From Actinomycetes bacterium (GTDB taxonomy: Bacteria; Actinomycetota; Acidimicrobiia; Acidimicrobiales; Acidimicrobiaceae): a DNA stretch of 32,157 bases. This document shows, piece after piece, positions 1-8,202 of the stretch. The position numbers and the translations under genes are program-made. Numbering within the stretch: position 1 is the first letter of the stretch; each line of letters opens with the position of its first letter. The notes beneath the pieces are model-generated. The model made no database searches. It was given only the letters and a program-made list of their open reading frames with translations, and was not told the origin of the DNA. The DNA is taken from the NCBI GenBank assembly GCA_021777475.1, contig JAJYDM010000018.1:1-32157 (forward strand), given 5' to 3'.

Positions 1-1003
1 AGTTCCCCGCCAGTTCAGCAGCAAGGTCAAATCCATCATCCAGCTCAGACCGGAACCACAGATAAAACCCACCCTTAGGAGCTGAAACATGGTAGCCGAG
101 ACCATTGAAAACATCTACCATGAAGCTGAGCCTGTCAAGGTAACGTCGACGCTGCAATTCAACGTGGGAGTCATCGTTGAAGGCCACCGAAGCCGCATAT
201 TGCATCGGTCCAGGAACCATCATTCCAGCATGCTTTCGTACAAGTCCGAGATAGTCTACCAACTCTGAATCACCGGCATAGAAACCAACCCTCATGCCGG
301 CAAGATTCGACCGTTTGGAAAGCGAGTGCACAGCAACGACATTGTCGGTACCATACTTAAGGATCGATTCCGGCAATCCAGACCAACTGAATTCCGTATA
401 GCACTCATCTGAAAAAACGGGCACCCCGGTCTCATGCGCGAATTCATAAAGGGCCGCCAGATCATCAATCTCGCCGGTTGGATTTGAAGGTGAATTCGAC
501 CACAGCATTACCGCCCTTTCCACATCCCGCTTGTCGATCAAATCGAGCCGCAACCGTCCATTCTCGCTTACCGGAACCGGGATGGCCCTACACTTTGCCA
601 ATTCCGCACCCAGCGCATAGGTTGGATAGGACACTGCCGGGTACAGGACCGTATCCTTTGTTGGACTGCGCAACCTCAAGTACCAAGGGGTGCTCGCCAC
701 AAATTCCTTGGTTCCAATGCAGCTGGCAATAGATGTCAACGGTATCTCAACATCAAATCGGCGCCCAATCCAATCGCGCATCGAAGTACGCAGCATGGAC
801 GAACCAAGCGATGTCGGATACCCTCGCTCCATATTCGAAGCAGAAAGAGCCTCCACGACCTCCCTAATTGGAGGATCTACAGGTGTCCCAACACTGAGGT
901 CGACCATTCCGCCAGGATGCGCTTCTGCAAGAGCGGCAACGGAATCAAGCCGATCGTAGGGGTATGGCGGTGGCGTAAATCCGGTAGAAATCTTAGATGT
1001 CAC
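1..1003 (-). CDS. dapC: Succinyldiaminopimelate aminotransferase (DapC-like), 3' end cut by window edge
   Basis: This is a fold-type I PLP-dependent aminotransferase. It probably transfers an amino group from glutamate in the succinylase branch of lysine/diaminopimelate synthesis. About 334 residues are visible and the C-terminus lies outside the window. The N-terminal block reading MVDLSVGTPVDPP (about residues 33-45) is typical of actinobacterial DapC. Further along are SNSPSNPTGE (169-178), SDECYTEF (198-205), and the PLP lysine K230 in HSLSKRSNLAGMR. I chose a GTG start at 1001-1003 because the product then begins just before the conserved PYDRL region and a GGAG sits about 10 nt upstream (1014-1017). 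It follows hflX after a 114-bp gap, and dapF, dapA and dapB are on the same strand, which supports a DAP role. Another aspartate-type aminotransferase function cannot be excluded. Confidence 0.8.
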   Translation of the reverse strand, partial: MTSKISTGFTPPPYPYDRLDSVAALAEAHPGGMVDLSVGTPVDPPIREVVEALSASNMERGYPTSLGSSMLRTSMRDWIGRRFDVEIPLTSIASCIGTKEFVASTPWYLRLRSPTKDTVLYPAVSYPTYALGAELAKCRAIPVPVSENGRLRLDLIDKRDVERAVMLWSNSPSNPTGEIDDLAALYEFAHETGVPVFSDECYTEFSWSGLPESILKYGTDNVVAVHSLSKRSNLAGMRVGFYAGDSELVDYLGLVRKHAGMMVPGPMQYAASVAFNDDSHVELQRRRYLDRLSFMVDVFNGLGYHVSAPKGGFYLWFRSELDDGFDLAAELAGN

Positions 1004-1018
1004 CCTTTATCGTCTCCA

Positions 1019-1047
1019 ACGCTAAACAATTTCCAAAATATCGTCAA
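1019..1047 (-). promoter_or_regulatory. Candidate promoter for the DapC-like gene
   Basis: On the minus strand TTGACG (1042-1047) is followed after 17 bp by TAGCGT (1019-1024). The -35 matches 5 of 6 consensus bases but the -10 only 3 of 6, and the predicted transcript start would be very close to the start codon. The rest of the 1004-1117 gap shows no convincing terminator or small gene. This is weak evidence from pattern alone. Confidence 0.22.
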
Positions 1048-1117
1048 GGTGAATCAGATGATAGCGACCTGAGACGCTCATCTATGATACCCCACCAGCC
1101 TAAACGGATATCACGCA

Positions 1118-2389
1118 TCAAGTGGATGTCAGTTGATATTCATCAAACATCCCAAGGCTTGCTCCCTCAAGGCGAGCCTTGACTCTGAACCCACCTTCGA
1201 CCTCCCTCTGGAAGATCACTTCGCCCTCGCGATGGAGCATGGCCAGCACGTCGCCCCTATCGTAGGGGATCAAAAGGTCAATCACCCTAGCCATCGCACG
1301 CAACCGCGACGAGACCGCCTCGAGAAGATCCCCAAGGCCTCTGCGTTCAAGCGCGGAAACAAACACGGCATCGGGATGCCTCATCCTAAGCGCGGACAGC
1401 TCGGACTCCGACAGCCGGTCAATCTTGTTGAATACCAGAATTTCATCCACATTTCCGGCGTCAATTTCCTCCAAGACGGAGCGGACAGCCTGCATGCGAC
1501 CCTCAATGTCAGAGCCGGACGCATCCACCACGTTGCAAAGAAGGTCGGATTCGGCAACCACTTCAAGTGTCGACCGAAAGGCTTCGACCAGTTGGTGTGG
1601 AAGTTTCCTAACAAAACCGACAGTGTCCGAGCACAAGATTGCTTCACCGCCAGGAAGTTCAAGTCTCCGCGTTCTTGGATCCAGGGTAGCAAAAAGCTTG
1701 TTCGCCACAAATACGTCCGCATTGGTCAGGGCGTTCAGTAATGTCGACTTTCCGGAATTTGTGTAGCCAACGAGCGAAACTGAGGCAACTCGCGACTTTA
1801 TGCGAGCCTTCCTCTGCACCTTCCTTGTACCCGACAACTCCTTCAAATCGGATTTAAGCCTGGCTATTCTCGCCAGCAGCCTTCTGCGGTCCTCTTCGAG
1901 CTTGGTTTCACCAGGCCCCCTGGTTCCGATCCGCCCAACCTGTTGCGACAGAGACTTTCCCTTTCCTCTGAGTCGCGGCAATCTGTAAGTCAGCAGCGCC
2001 AGCTCAACCTGAGTCTTTCCTTCCATCGTTGACGCATTTTGAGCAAATATGTCCAAAATCACAGCAGTTCGATCGATGGCCGTACGGCCGAGGATCTTTT
2101 CAAGATTTCTCTGCTGGGCCGGAGTCAGCTCGTCGTCAAACACCACGGTGTCGACATCTAAGGTCTCCGACAACGAGTGCAGTTCTTCTGCTTTGCCCTT
2201 GCCTACATACGTCGCGGCATCAGGATCGCTCCTGCGCTGGACTACACGTCCAACCACCTCTGCGCCCGCAGTGTCGACCAATAGGCCCAGCTCATCGAGC
2301 GACTCCTCCACCTCTCCAAGCGTGGAGGACGGGAACACCACGCCCACCAAGATGATCTTCTCCTTGAAGGAACGATCAATCAGGGTCAC
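1118..2389 (-). CDS. hflX: GTPase HflX
   Basis: HflX is a ribosome-associated GTPase (translation factor class, Obg-HflX superfamily) that in other bacteria splits or rescues stalled 50S/70S ribosomes. With the chosen start the protein is 423 aa. It has an N-terminal HflX domain with the GPGETKLE motif (about 158-165), a helical linker, then the G domain with G1 GYTNSGKS (208-215), G3 DTVG (255-258) and G4 NKID (321-324). I chose the GTG at 2387-2389 because it overlaps the dapF stop as GTGA, a common coupling arrangement. A further in-frame GTG at 2471-2473 would add 28 residues that look like dapF read in another frame. It is the last gene of a miaA-dapF-hflX string in which each gene overlaps the next by 4 bp. 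This order is widespread in Actinobacteria. Confidence 0.95.
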   Translation of the reverse strand: MTLIDRSFKEKIILVGVVFPSSTLGEVEESLDELGLLVDTAGAEVVGRVVQRRSDPDAATYVGKGKAEELHSLSETLDVDTVVFDDELTPAQQRNLEKILGRTAIDRTAVILDIFAQNASTMEGKTQVELALLTYRLPRLRGKGKSLSQQVGRIGTRGPGETKLEEDRRRLLARIARLKSDLKELSGTRKVQRKARIKSRVASVSLVGYTNSGKSTLLNALTNADVFVANKLFATLDPRTRRLELPGGEAILCSDTVGFVRKLPHQLVEAFRSTLEVVAESDLLCNVVDASGSDIEGRMQAVRSVLEEIDAGNVDEILVFNKIDRLSESELSALRMRHPDAVFVSALERRGLGDLLEAVSSRLRAMARVIDLLIPYDRGDVLAMLHREGEVIFQREVEGGFRVKARLEGASLGMFDEYQLTST

Positions 2390-3255
2390 TTGACCAAAGC
2401 CGCCATTGCACTGAGTTGGCTGGCGGTGACCGCCACCTCGCATACCTTCTGCGCAGGTCCGGTCAAGTAGCACTGTTCCGCGGTGATTCGAACAGACAGG
2501 TCACCGCCAGGGTTATGAACGATTACTACATCGTCAACCAATCCAAGAGCATGGGCCACAAAAGAACTGGCCGTAGTTCCAGTACCACAGGCTTGGGTAA
2601 TTCCCGCACCACGCTCCCAAACTCTAAGCAATAACTCGCGACGATTGCCGTCGGGGATGACCCATTCAACGTTCATGCCCCCCGGGTACTCGCTCTCAAT
2701 CTTGGGACCAAGCAAGGCAATATCGAGCCGCATGAACGTCTCCTTAGCCATCACCTGCCTTGGGATGAGGACTAAATGAGGATTGCCGATGTCTGACCGA
2801 ACCGCAAGGTATTCAACCCCATCAATCCTTCTTTCCACTGACTCGTACACCTTAGGCATCCCCATGCCGACAGAGATGGTGGCAATAGGATCGTCAAACG
2901 ATGAGTGACTCTCGATCTCAATCACCCCGGCATCAGTGTCGACAGAAAATGGACCGACTGGCGCGGCCCCGGAATCAATCAACGCCTGGGCAAGACACCG
3001 AACGCCATTACCGCTCATTTCGGCTCGCGAACCATCTGAGTTATAAAGCTCCATCCGCGCTACAGAAGGAGAGTCCGCCAAGGCCGGAGTCACATGCATC
3101 AACCCGTCTGCCCCAACACCTATCCGCCGATCCAACAGGGCGACTATTTCAGAAAAGGTTAGAGAAATAATACCGGCCATATCCAAAAGCACAAGAAAGT
3201 CGTTTCCGAGTCCGTGATGCTTAGATAAAAGCAGCTCTTTGTCCAACTTGATCAA
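2386..3255 (-). CDS. dapF: Diaminopimelate epimerase
   Basis: DapF converts LL- to meso-diaminopimelate without a cofactor, supplying lysine and the peptidoglycan cross-linking residue. The 289-residue product has the two catalytic cysteines in their signature settings: C87 in SGNGVRC and C223 in ACGTGTTAS. GNDF (17-20) and the NPH segment (158-160) are also family-typical. The start is a TTG (3253-3255) overlapping the miaA stop as TTGA. A good ribosome-binding site, GAGGA, lies about 5-6 nt upstream, and no in-frame ATG or GTG is available before the conserved HGLGNDF region. Coupled translation with miaA upstream and hflX downstream is likely. The TTG may lower initiation relative to its neighbours. 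Confidence 0.95.
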   Translation of the reverse strand: MIKLDKELLLSKHHGLGNDFLVLLDMAGIISLTFSEIVALLDRRIGVGADGLMHVTPALADSPSVARMELYNSDGSRAEMSGNGVRCLAQALIDSGAAPVGPFSVDTDAGVIEIESHSSFDDPIATISVGMGMPKVYESVERRIDGVEYLAVRSDIGNPHLVLIPRQVMAKETFMRLDIALLGPKIESEYPGGMNVEWVIPDGNRRELLLRVWERGAGITQACGTGTTASSFVAHALGLVDDVVIVHNPGGDLSVRITAEQCYLTGPAQKVCEVAVTASQLSAMAALVK

Positions 3256-4235
3256 CCACTTCCTCTTAGATCGCTTAGCGGGTCCCCCGCAACCCCCGAT
3301 ACTATCGAAACTAGTTCCAATTTCGCCCGTTCGGAAGAGTCAAACCAGACTATTCTCGGATCCCGCTTGAACCAGGCCAGTTGCCGCCTCGCAAATCTTC
3401 TCGTGCGGGCCAAGATCGCAGACCGAGTCTCTGCCATAGTGGATTTCCCTTCAATATAGCCAATAATTTCCTTGTATCCCAGTGCCTGGCGGGCTGTTCT
3501 TGATGCACCATTTGGACCATCTATCAGTCTTCGCACCTCTTCCACCCAACCCGAGGCTAGCAAAAGGTCAAGTCTGTGCTCGATCTGCTCGTAAAGCGAT
3601 GCCCTTGGCGGATCTATACCTACAGCGCGAACCCCTCCGGAAACATTTGAAAAAAGACCTGGCCCGTGCTGGGAAAATGGAGTTCCAGAACCCAGGGTGA
3701 CCTCTAATGCCCTCACAATCCTTCGGCTATTATTTGGCCGCATCTTTACCGCTGCAGCCGGGTCCAACTCCACAAGCTGTCGATACAGGCGTTCCAAACC
3801 ATTCTCCGTCGAAGCGATACTTTCCAGCCCTTCTCGGATATCCGGCCAACGACCAGGTATCTCCAGCCCGTCCACCACTGCTTGATAATAGAGTCCCGTA
3901 CCACCAACTAACAGAGGAATCCCATTTCGCTCCGTAATCAGATCAAGGGTTTTGCGAGCATCGATCTGGAACTGTGAAACTGAATACTCCTCCCACGGAT
4001 CCACAACATCCAATAGGTGATATTCAATACCTTCGAGTTCATTCCTCCTCGGCTTCGCGGTTCCAATATCCATAGACCGGTAAACCGTCATCGAATCGAT
4101 ACTTACAAGCTCGAGAAGGTCGAACTGGCGAGCCAGTTCAAGAGCGACCTTTGTTTTTCCACATGCGGTGGGGCCGACCAAAGTCAGCAGTGTATCAGAG
4201 CGCGAGGCTCCACCATCTCTTATCGAAGCGCTCAC
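3252..4235 (-). CDS. miaA: tRNA dimethylallyltransferase MiaA
   Basis: MiaA transfers a dimethylallyl group to N6 of A37 in tRNAs reading UNN codons, the first step before MiaB adds the methylthio group. The 327-residue product shows the P-loop GPTACGKT (21-28), the substrate-binding stretch DSMTVYRSMDIGTAKP (47-62) and GGTGLYYQAVVDGL (111-124). Length is normal for the family. The start is GTG at 4233-4235, preceded by a weak purine-rich site (TGAGG directly upstream). The 73-bp gap before it holds no evident promoter, so transcription probably continues from the membrane-protein pair. It overlaps dapF by 4 bp. miaB lies about 1.2 kb upstream on the same strand, so both steps of ms2i6A synthesis are in one neighbourhood. 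Confidence 0.95.
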   Translation of the reverse strand: MSASIRDGGASRSDTLLTLVGPTACGKTKVALELARQFDLLELVSIDSMTVYRSMDIGTAKPRRNELEGIEYHLLDVVDPWEEYSVSQFQIDARKTLDLITERNGIPLLVGGTGLYYQAVVDGLEIPGRWPDIREGLESIASTENGLERLYRQLVELDPAAAVKMRPNNSRRIVRALEVTLGSGTPFSQHGPGLFSNVSGGVRAVGIDPPRASLYEQIEHRLDLLLASGWVEEVRRLIDGPNGASRTARQALGYKEIIGYIEGKSTMAETRSAILARTRRFARRQLAWFKRDPRIVWFDSSERAKLELVSIVSGVAGDPLSDLRGSG

Positions 4236-4308
4236 CTCACACCACGAGCAACACTTAGGCCAAACGCCACAAAGACCCTTGAGTCGAATAGCCCCACGGA
4301 GTCACATC

Positions 4309-4767
4309 TCAAGAAGTGACACCGCCTGATGAGTTTTCGTACCTCGCAACTGTGAACGCGATAATCATCGGCACATCTACGGCAAATATTAAGAGCATTG
4401 CGCTTAGCACAATAAGAGTGCTGCCGCGAGTTCCATCGAATACAAACACGTACTCCAACATCCCCGCAACGATGAGGTAGACCAAAAGAGCCCACTTGCC
4501 GACCTTCACAAATGTCGCTCTCGCAAAGCTTTTAGAAAGCAGAAGCACCACCGCGCCGAAAAGAACAAGAAGAGCTGCTAACGCCGCCAATACCGTGGGC
4601 AGCACCAGAGATACTCCCCGCGGATATGAAGAAAGGTAGATCCCTCCAACAACCACCAATATGAGTGCGGCTGTTCCAATCTCAGCAACTGGAGGAAGTG
4701 AACCACTACTTGCTTCATCGGTCGTTGGTGCAGACGCCGAACGCCCGTCTTGAGATACCCCCCTCAC
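4309..4767 (-). CDS. Unrecognised four-helix membrane protein
   Basis: I do not recognise this 152-residue protein. After a polar N-terminus of about 27 residues it has four hydrophobic segments, roughly 28-46, 51-77, 89-109 and 116-140. It ends in a short polar tail rich in Ser/Gly. No catalytic motif, metal-binding cluster or signal cleavage site is evident. The start is GTG at 4765-4767, sharing GTGA with the stop codon of the larger membrane protein upstream, so the two are almost certainly co-translated and may form a complex. It sits between miaB and miaA, whose functions give no clear hint. It is probably an actinobacterial conserved hypothetical. Confidence 0.8.
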   Translation of the reverse strand: MRGVSQDGRSASAPTTDEASSGSLPPVAEIGTAALILVVVGGIYLSSYPRGVSLVLPTVLAALAALLVLFGAVVLLLSKSFARATFVKVGKWALLVYLIVAGMLEYVFVFDGTRGSTLIVLSAMLLIFAVDVPMIIAFTVARYENSSGGVTS

Positions 4768-5387
4768 AGTGTTGCCACCCTTGTCATGATAATAAGTGTG
4801 GCAATCTGCATCGCGCCTGTGATGCCTGCCGTATAGATGAAGCGACGCATGAGTTTCTCAATGACCTTTCCATTTGGCTGCTCTTTTTTCAGCTCAAACA
4901 GTACAGCAAGGTTGGCCGGCTCAAGAATCCCGAGTGCAATGACTGTCATGACCCCCACGACTATGAACGACGCGACCAGCCAACCATGCTGTGACGCACC
5001 TGGATTGAAGTAGCCCAGCTTTCGTGCCAACTGAAACCCAGAACCAAGGGTCATCGTCACCACCGTTGGCATGATCACAAGCATCTTTGGCATAAACCGA
5101 CTAGAAAACTCCATTCGCGAAGGAACGGACATCCTCCCAATTATGGGACCGACTACAAACCCCACAAACAGATCGATTCCAGTCCAAAGACCACCTCCAA
5201 CAACATGGTAGAAGTCAAGTCCCCATTGCCAGTTTCCACCAATGCTGGCGATAAGACCAGCAATGACAGCTGCCACCAATGGCAGAGCTCTTATTGGAAT
5301 GATATTGAATTCCAGCCTTTTTCCACCGCCGGCTGAAGCTAGCTCTCCGGAAACACCTTGATCGGCTTGTTTCACCACATCAGTCAT
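4764..5387 (-). CDS. Unrecognised five-helix membrane protein with an intramembrane histidine
   Basis: This membrane protein is about 207 residues long and its function is unknown to me. A polar N-terminus (about 1-32) precedes five hydrophobic segments near 33-51, 58-84, 102-121, 137-157 and 184-203. H61 opens the second segment in FYHVVGGGLWTGIDLF. An H-x-x-G-x-x-LW-x-G pattern of this kind recalls CopD/DUF2269-like membrane families, but the similarity is too short to assign function. I chose the ATG at 5385-5387, with GGTGG a few bases upstream. A GTG at 5400-5402 would add five residues and is possible. Its stop overlaps the GTG start of the next membrane protein (GTGA). The 60-75 bp separating it from miaB contain a short T-rich run but no clear hairpin, so it may be read through from miaB. 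Confidence 0.8.
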   Translation of the reverse strand: MTDVVKQADQGVSGELASAGGGKRLEFNIIPIRALPLVAAVIAGLIASIGGNWQWGLDFYHVVGGGLWTGIDLFVGFVVGPIIGRMSVPSRMEFSSRFMPKMLVIMPTVVTMTLGSGFQLARKLGYFNPGASQHGWLVASFIVVGVMTVIALGILEPANLAVLFELKKEQPNGKVIEKLMRRFIYTAGITGAMQIATLIIMTRVATL

Positions 5388-5463
5388 TTCCACCGCCCCC
5401 ACTTCTCAACAAAACAAGGTAAAACGCTCAAAAAACTATCTGAACCTCATGCCCAAGCTAGCG

Positions 5464-6933
5464 TCATCCTACGCTCACATCCAGCCTTTTCTTGCGTTTG
5501 GGATTTCGTAGCGTGCTAACCAGCTCACCACGCAAAAAGTAACTGGCCGCCGAATCTATTCGGACATTAGCGTATGAGCCCGATCCAAACGAAGAGTTCA
5601 AGGCATCAATACCGAACGGAACCGAGAAATGAACCAGCTTGTGTCCTCGAGTCCTTCCCGACCAGAGGTCGGAATTCTTTTTTGAACGACCTTCGACTAA
5701 AACCTCTTCCACCTTCCCAACACTTTCTGTATGCTTACGCAGCGCGGAACGGTCGATTACAATCTTCAACCTTTCAAAGCGATCCGCGATCACGTCCTCT
5801 GAAACAAAATCTTCAGTCATCGACGCTGCCTCAGTACCAGGCCGGGCAGAAAATATGAAGGTGTATGCCCCGTCAAAGGCTGCCTCAGCCGCCACCTCAA
5901 GGGTGCGCTCAAAATCCTCCTCAGTCTCACCTGGGAAGCCGACAATAATATCGGTCGTGACAGCTAGGTCAGGTATCGCAGCACGCGCCATTGCAAGCTT
6001 CTCAAGATATCTCGCCGAATCATAGCCACGATGCATCAAAGACAACACCCGGTCAGAGCCCGACTGAAGTGGAAGGTGCAAGTGTTCACACACTGCCGCC
6101 GTTTCAGCCATGGCGGCAATTGTCTCGGGTCGAAGATCCTTGGGATGCGGCGACGTAAACCTTACCCGCGAAATTCCAGGTATAGAGCCCACTTCGCGCA
6201 ATAGGTCGGCAAACAAGGGACGAACCTTCCTGTCGGCATCCCAATATGGTCCGGCAGACAGCGTTGGATTGATCGAGCCCTTGCGTATTCCAAGTGTTAT
6301 GTCACGTCCATAAGAGTTGACGTTCTGTCCAAGCAGAGTCACCTCCGTGACACCCTGGGAGGCAAGGCTCCCAACCTCGGCAATGATATGGTCAAAACTC
6401 CGCGACATCTCCTTGCCACGTACCGACGGGACAATACAAAATGCGCAATTATTGTTGCAACCTACCTGGATCGTCACCCAAGACTGGAAATCGCTCACCC
6501 TAACCGCGTTCAATGCCGATGCAAACGCGACTTCCTCGGAACTGATCTCATCAAAAATCTCAAGGATCGAACCATGATCCTCTGAATACTTCAACAGCTC
6601 AGCGGCCCTCGAGACGTTGTTTGTTCCGAACACAACGTCGACCCATGGTGCCCTCTTCTGGATGAGTTCCCGATCCTTCTGGGCCAAACATCCCGCCACC
6701 ATTATCTTCAGATTCGGATTTCTGTCCCGAATAGCCTTGGCATGACCAAGTGTTCCATAAAGCTTGTTATCGGCATTCTCACGGATGCAACATGTGTTGA
6801 ACACGATTACATCCGCCTCATCAAGTTCTGAGGCTGCAACCATGCCATCCGTCTCCAGCACCGAAGCGATCCGCTCCGAGTCATGCTCGTTCATTTGGCA
6901 ACCAAAAGTTCTGACGAAATACTTCTTATTCAC
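5464..6933 (-). CDS. miaB: tRNA-2-methylthio-N6-dimethylallyladenosine synthase MiaB
   Basis: MiaB is a radical-SAM methylthiotransferase that converts i6A37 to ms2i6A37 in tRNA. The N-terminal UPF0004 domain carries cluster-binding cysteines C12 (FGCQMN), C48 (NTCC) and C82 (AGCLAQ). The radical-SAM motif is GCNNNCAFC with C159, C163 and C166. GQNVNSYG (202-209) is diagnostic, and a C-terminal TRAM region follows (about 390-480). At 489 residues it is slightly long, partly because of an insertion at about 211-238 before the DLL helix. The start is ATG at 6931-6933 with no strong ribosome-binding site. It lies downstream of recA across a 79-bp gap holding a strong hairpin. Assignment to MiaB over RimO rests on the QNVNSYG and GCQMN motifs. 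Confidence 0.96.
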   Translation of the reverse strand: MNKKYFVRTFGCQMNEHDSERIASVLETDGMVAASELDEADVIVFNTCCIRENADNKLYGTLGHAKAIRDRNPNLKIMVAGCLAQKDRELIQKRAPWVDVVFGTNNVSRAAELLKYSEDHGSILEIFDEISSEEVAFASALNAVRVSDFQSWVTIQVGCNNNCAFCIVPSVRGKEMSRSFDHIIAEVGSLASQGVTEVTLLGQNVNSYGRDITLGIRKGSINPTLSAGPYWDADRKVRPLFADLLREVGSIPGISRVRFTSPHPKDLRPETIAAMAETAAVCEHLHLPLQSGSDRVLSLMHRGYDSARYLEKLAMARAAIPDLAVTTDIIVGFPGETEEDFERTLEVAAEAAFDGAYTFIFSARPGTEAASMTEDFVSEDVIADRFERLKIVIDRSALRKHTESVGKVEEVLVEGRSKKNSDLWSGRTRGHKLVHFSVPFGIDALNSSFGSGSYANVRIDSAASYFLRGELVSTLRNPKRKKRLDVSVG

Positions 6934-6947
6934 AAATCCAGACTAGT

Positions 6948-6976
6948 GGAAGCCCTACTCATTGAGTGGGGCTTCC
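6948..6976 (-). terminator. Strong hairpin after recA, likely terminator without U-tract
   Basis: Arms GGAAGCCCTACTC (6948-6960) and GAGTGGGGCTTCC (6964-6976) form a 13-bp stem with one G-T pair and a 3-nt loop. It begins 37 bp beyond the recA stop. Neither side carries a poly-T run, so it is not a textbook intrinsic terminator. Actinobacteria often have hairpins of this kind at operon ends. It could also protect the recA 3' end or limit readthrough into miaB. Confidence 0.6.
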
Positions 6977-7012
6977 TAATCCACAGCACCGCTTGCCAAT
7001 AATCAACAGCCA

Positions 7013-8089
7013 CTAGTCATCAAGAAAAATAGGCTCGTTGTCCTCCTCCGAGAAACCGTCGGAAGTCGCAGATGGATCTATCACCATACCAACCAATGCA
7101 CGCACCTTCTCATCCAGTTCAGCCATAAGGCCGGGGTTGTTGGAAAGAAACTCCTTTGCCTTTTCCCTACCCTGCCCCAGCTGCTCTCCATCGTACGTGT
7201 ACCAGGCTCCGGACTTTTTGACAATCCCCAGATCTACGCCAACGTCCAGCAGAGAGCCTTCTCTAGAAATTCCAGTGCCATACATAATGTCAAACTCTGC
7301 CTGGCGAAAGGGAGGAGCGCACTTGTTCTTTACGACTTTAGCCCTTGTGCGACTCCCTACAATTTCCGCACCGTCCTTTATCGCTTCAATCTTGCGAATG
7401 TCTATTCGAATCGAAGAATAAAACTTGAGCGCACGTCCACCTGGAGTGACCTCCGGCGAGCCGTACATAACACCAATCTTCTCTCTGAGCTGATTGATAA
7501 AGATTGCAATTGTTCTTGATCTGTTCAAATTACTCGTTAGCTTGCGCAACGCCTGGGACATTAACCGAGCCTGCAACCCCACATGAGCGTCACCCATCTC
7601 GCCTTCGATTTCCGCCCGCGGAGTCAGCGCAGCGACGGAATCGATCACCAAAACATCCAGTCCTCCAGAGCGCACCAGCATATCGGCAATTTCAAGTGCC
7701 TGCTCGCCATTGTCTGGCTGAGATATTAGCAATTCGTCAATATCGACTCCGATCGCCTTTGCATACACGGGATCCATTGCATGCTCCGCATCTATATACG
7801 CGCAGATACCACCGTTCCTTTGTGCTTCTGCCACCACATGCATGGCAAGAGTCGACTTACCGGATGATTCAGGACCGAAAATCTCGACGACCCTTCCCCG
7901 CGGTAAACCGCCTACTCCTAACGCGAGATCCAAAGACATCGCACCGGTTGAGATGGACTCGATCTTCATATGGGCATTCTCACCCATCTTCATGATCGAA
8001 CCTTTTCCAAATTGCTTTTCAATCTGACCTATGGCAATCTCTAATGCTTTGTTACGATCCGTTGACTCTTCCTTAGCCAAGAAACTCAC
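7013..8089 (-). CDS. recA: Recombinase RecA
   Basis: RecA forms ATP-dependent filaments on single-stranded DNA, catalyses strand exchange and triggers LexA self-cleavage in the SOS response. The 358-residue product is full length. It has Walker [10 protein letters not shown] (72-80), the MAW-type segment around [17 protein letters not shown], the L2/DNA-binding stretch with [14 protein letters not shown], and an acidic C-terminal tail ending [11 protein letters not shown]. No intein is present. The start is GTG at 8087-8089 with the ribosome-binding site GAGGGAG at 8092-8098. It has its own control region (SOS box at 8208-8223) and is followed by a hairpin, so it is probably monocistronic. 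recX, commonly found directly after recA in Actinobacteria, is absent here. Confidence 0.98.
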   Translation of the reverse strand: MSFLAKEESTDRNKALEIAIGQIEKQFGKGSIMKMGENAHMKIESISTGAMSLDLALGVGGLPRGRVVEIFGPESSGKSTLAMHVVAEAQRNGGICAYIDAEHAMDPVYAKAIGVDIDELLISQPDNGEQALEIADMLVRSGGLDVLVIDSVAALTPRAEIEGEMGDAHVGLQARLMSQALRKLTSNLNRSRTIAIFINQLREKIGVMYGSPEVTPGGRALKFYSSIRIDIRKIEAIKDGAEIVGSRTRAKVVKNKCAPPFRQAEFDIMYGTGISREGSLLDVGVDLGIVKKSGAWYTYDGEQLGQGREKAKEFLSNNPGLMAELDEKVRALVGMVIDPSATSDGFSEEDNEPIFLDD

Positions 8090-8159
8090 CGCTCCCTCGT
8101 GCGCTATGACGTAATATTCCTAGGTTCGACCAAAAAATCACAAGAAGTAACCTGTCGAA

Positions 8160-8182
8160 AAGATAACCCATTGCTGTGACAG
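8160..8182 (-). promoter_or_regulatory. Possible RecA-NDp/PafBC-type second recA promoter
   Basis: On the minus strand CTGTCACAG (8174-8182) is followed by exactly 8 bases and then TATCTT (8160-8165). The known actinobacterial RecA-independent damage promoter has the form TTGTCRGTG-N8-TANNNT. The TGTCA core, the final G of the first element, the N8 spacing and the TANNNT pattern match, while three positions of the first element do not. Transcription would start about 65 nt upstream of recA. Mycobacterial recA also carries a second promoter of this class. This is inference from a motif match only. Confidence 0.35.
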
Positions 8183-8202
8183 TAACTCTTCATCTAAAAC
8201 CA

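Noticed and set aside
2390-2473. N-terminal extension of HflX to an upstream GTG
   Set aside because: It would overlap dapF by 88 bp and adds residues with no HflX similarity. The GTGA overlap start is more natural.
4301-4320. Short inverted repeat across the stop of the smaller membrane protein
   Set aside because: Only a 5-bp stem plus a mismatch, with no T-run; too weak to call.
5403-5463. T-run downstream of miaB on the minus strand as a terminator
   Set aside because: No stable stem precedes the run of T residues.
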